Shown in pieces: positions 5,322-5,351 of a stretch of DNA of 5,351 bases. The notes beneath the pieces are model-generated. The model did no database searches. It worked only from the letters and a program-made list of their open reading frames with translations, and had not been told where the DNA came from. Position 1 is the first letter of the stretch; each line of letters begins with the position of its first letter. A program made the translations under genes and the position numbers. Origin of the DNA: Candidatus Woesebacteria bacterium GW2011_GWA1_41_7 (GTDB taxonomy: Bacteria; Patescibacteriota; Microgenomatia; UBA8517); contig LCBU01000039.1 of NCBI GenBank assembly GCA_000997405.1, forward strand, positions 1-5,351. Reading direction: 5' to 3'.

Positions 5322-5351
5322 TGGCTATGGCAAACTTGTTTTACCATGGCT
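5314..5351. repeat. Direct repeat with 25-base period, cut by the window edge
   Basis: The 13-base string TTTTACCATGGCT occurs at 5314-5326 and again, identically, at 5339-5351, where the window ends. The spacing is exactly 25 bases, so this could be one full unit plus the start of a second in a tandem array. Each copy contains the palindrome CCATGG, and read on the minus strand each carries TGGTAAAA, which in the first copy forms the extended -10 of the RluA-family gene. Its true extent is not visible. Confidence 0.5.

Noticed and set aside
5314..5351. CRISPR array
   Set aside because: Only 13 bases are repeated with a 12-base spacing, far shorter than usual repeats and spacers, and no cas gene is present.

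Overview
The window looks like a gene-dense fragment of a small bacterial genome, most likely from the Candidate Phyla Radiation (Patescibacteria, perhaps the Microgenomates side). The reasons are a moderately AT-rich composition, intergenic gaps of 2 to 80 bases, tail-to-tail genes that abut or overlap, no convincing Shine-Dalgarno sequence before any start, and several short membrane or lineage-type proteins beside a few universal families. This placement is an inference from style and remembered family resemblance, not from a marker gene. TGA is used as a stop, so the TGA-as-glycine code of some Patescibacteria does not apply.

Left part (1-940). Two minus-strand membrane genes are coupled as TGA-TT-ATG. 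One is a 60-residue hydrophobic protein that may lack its N-terminus. The other is the first 108 codons of a protein with two membrane segments that runs off the left edge; it resembles the start of membrane-anchored Clp/AAA+ proteins of CPR bacteria, though its diagnostic part is outside the window. A plus-strand gene begins just beside them (about 533-940) and encodes a small protein with a HIRAN-like beta-barrel pattern.

Middle (944-3586). A minus-strand pair is probably one operon. The first gene encodes a CPA2 (KefB-type) cation:proton antiporter with a cytosolic NAD-binding RCK/TrkA-N domain. It is followed 9 bases later by a single-pass envelope protein with a degenerate LCP (LytR-CpsA-Psr)-like domain and a LytR_C-like domain. 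Its promoter is readable (TTTACA, 17 bases, TACACT) and predicts a transcript starting at the ATG itself. An inverted repeat overlaps its -35 box.

Right part (3667-5351). Divergent from the antiporter operon is a CaCA-family calcium/cation antiporter with two complete alpha repeats. Its 3' end overlaps by 13 bases that of a minus-strand RluA-family pseudouridine synthase. The latter starts close to the right edge, behind an extended -10 element that lies inside a 25-base-period direct repeat cut off by the window end.

Functionally, the centre is a divergent ion-homeostasis locus: one exchanger couples monovalent cations to protons, and the other exchanges calcium, probably for sodium, from one shared 80-base control region. 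The rest is envelope biogenesis and RNA modification. I see no mobile element, CRISPR array, tRNA, rRNA or defence system. No stretch longer than about 80 bases lacks a gene.
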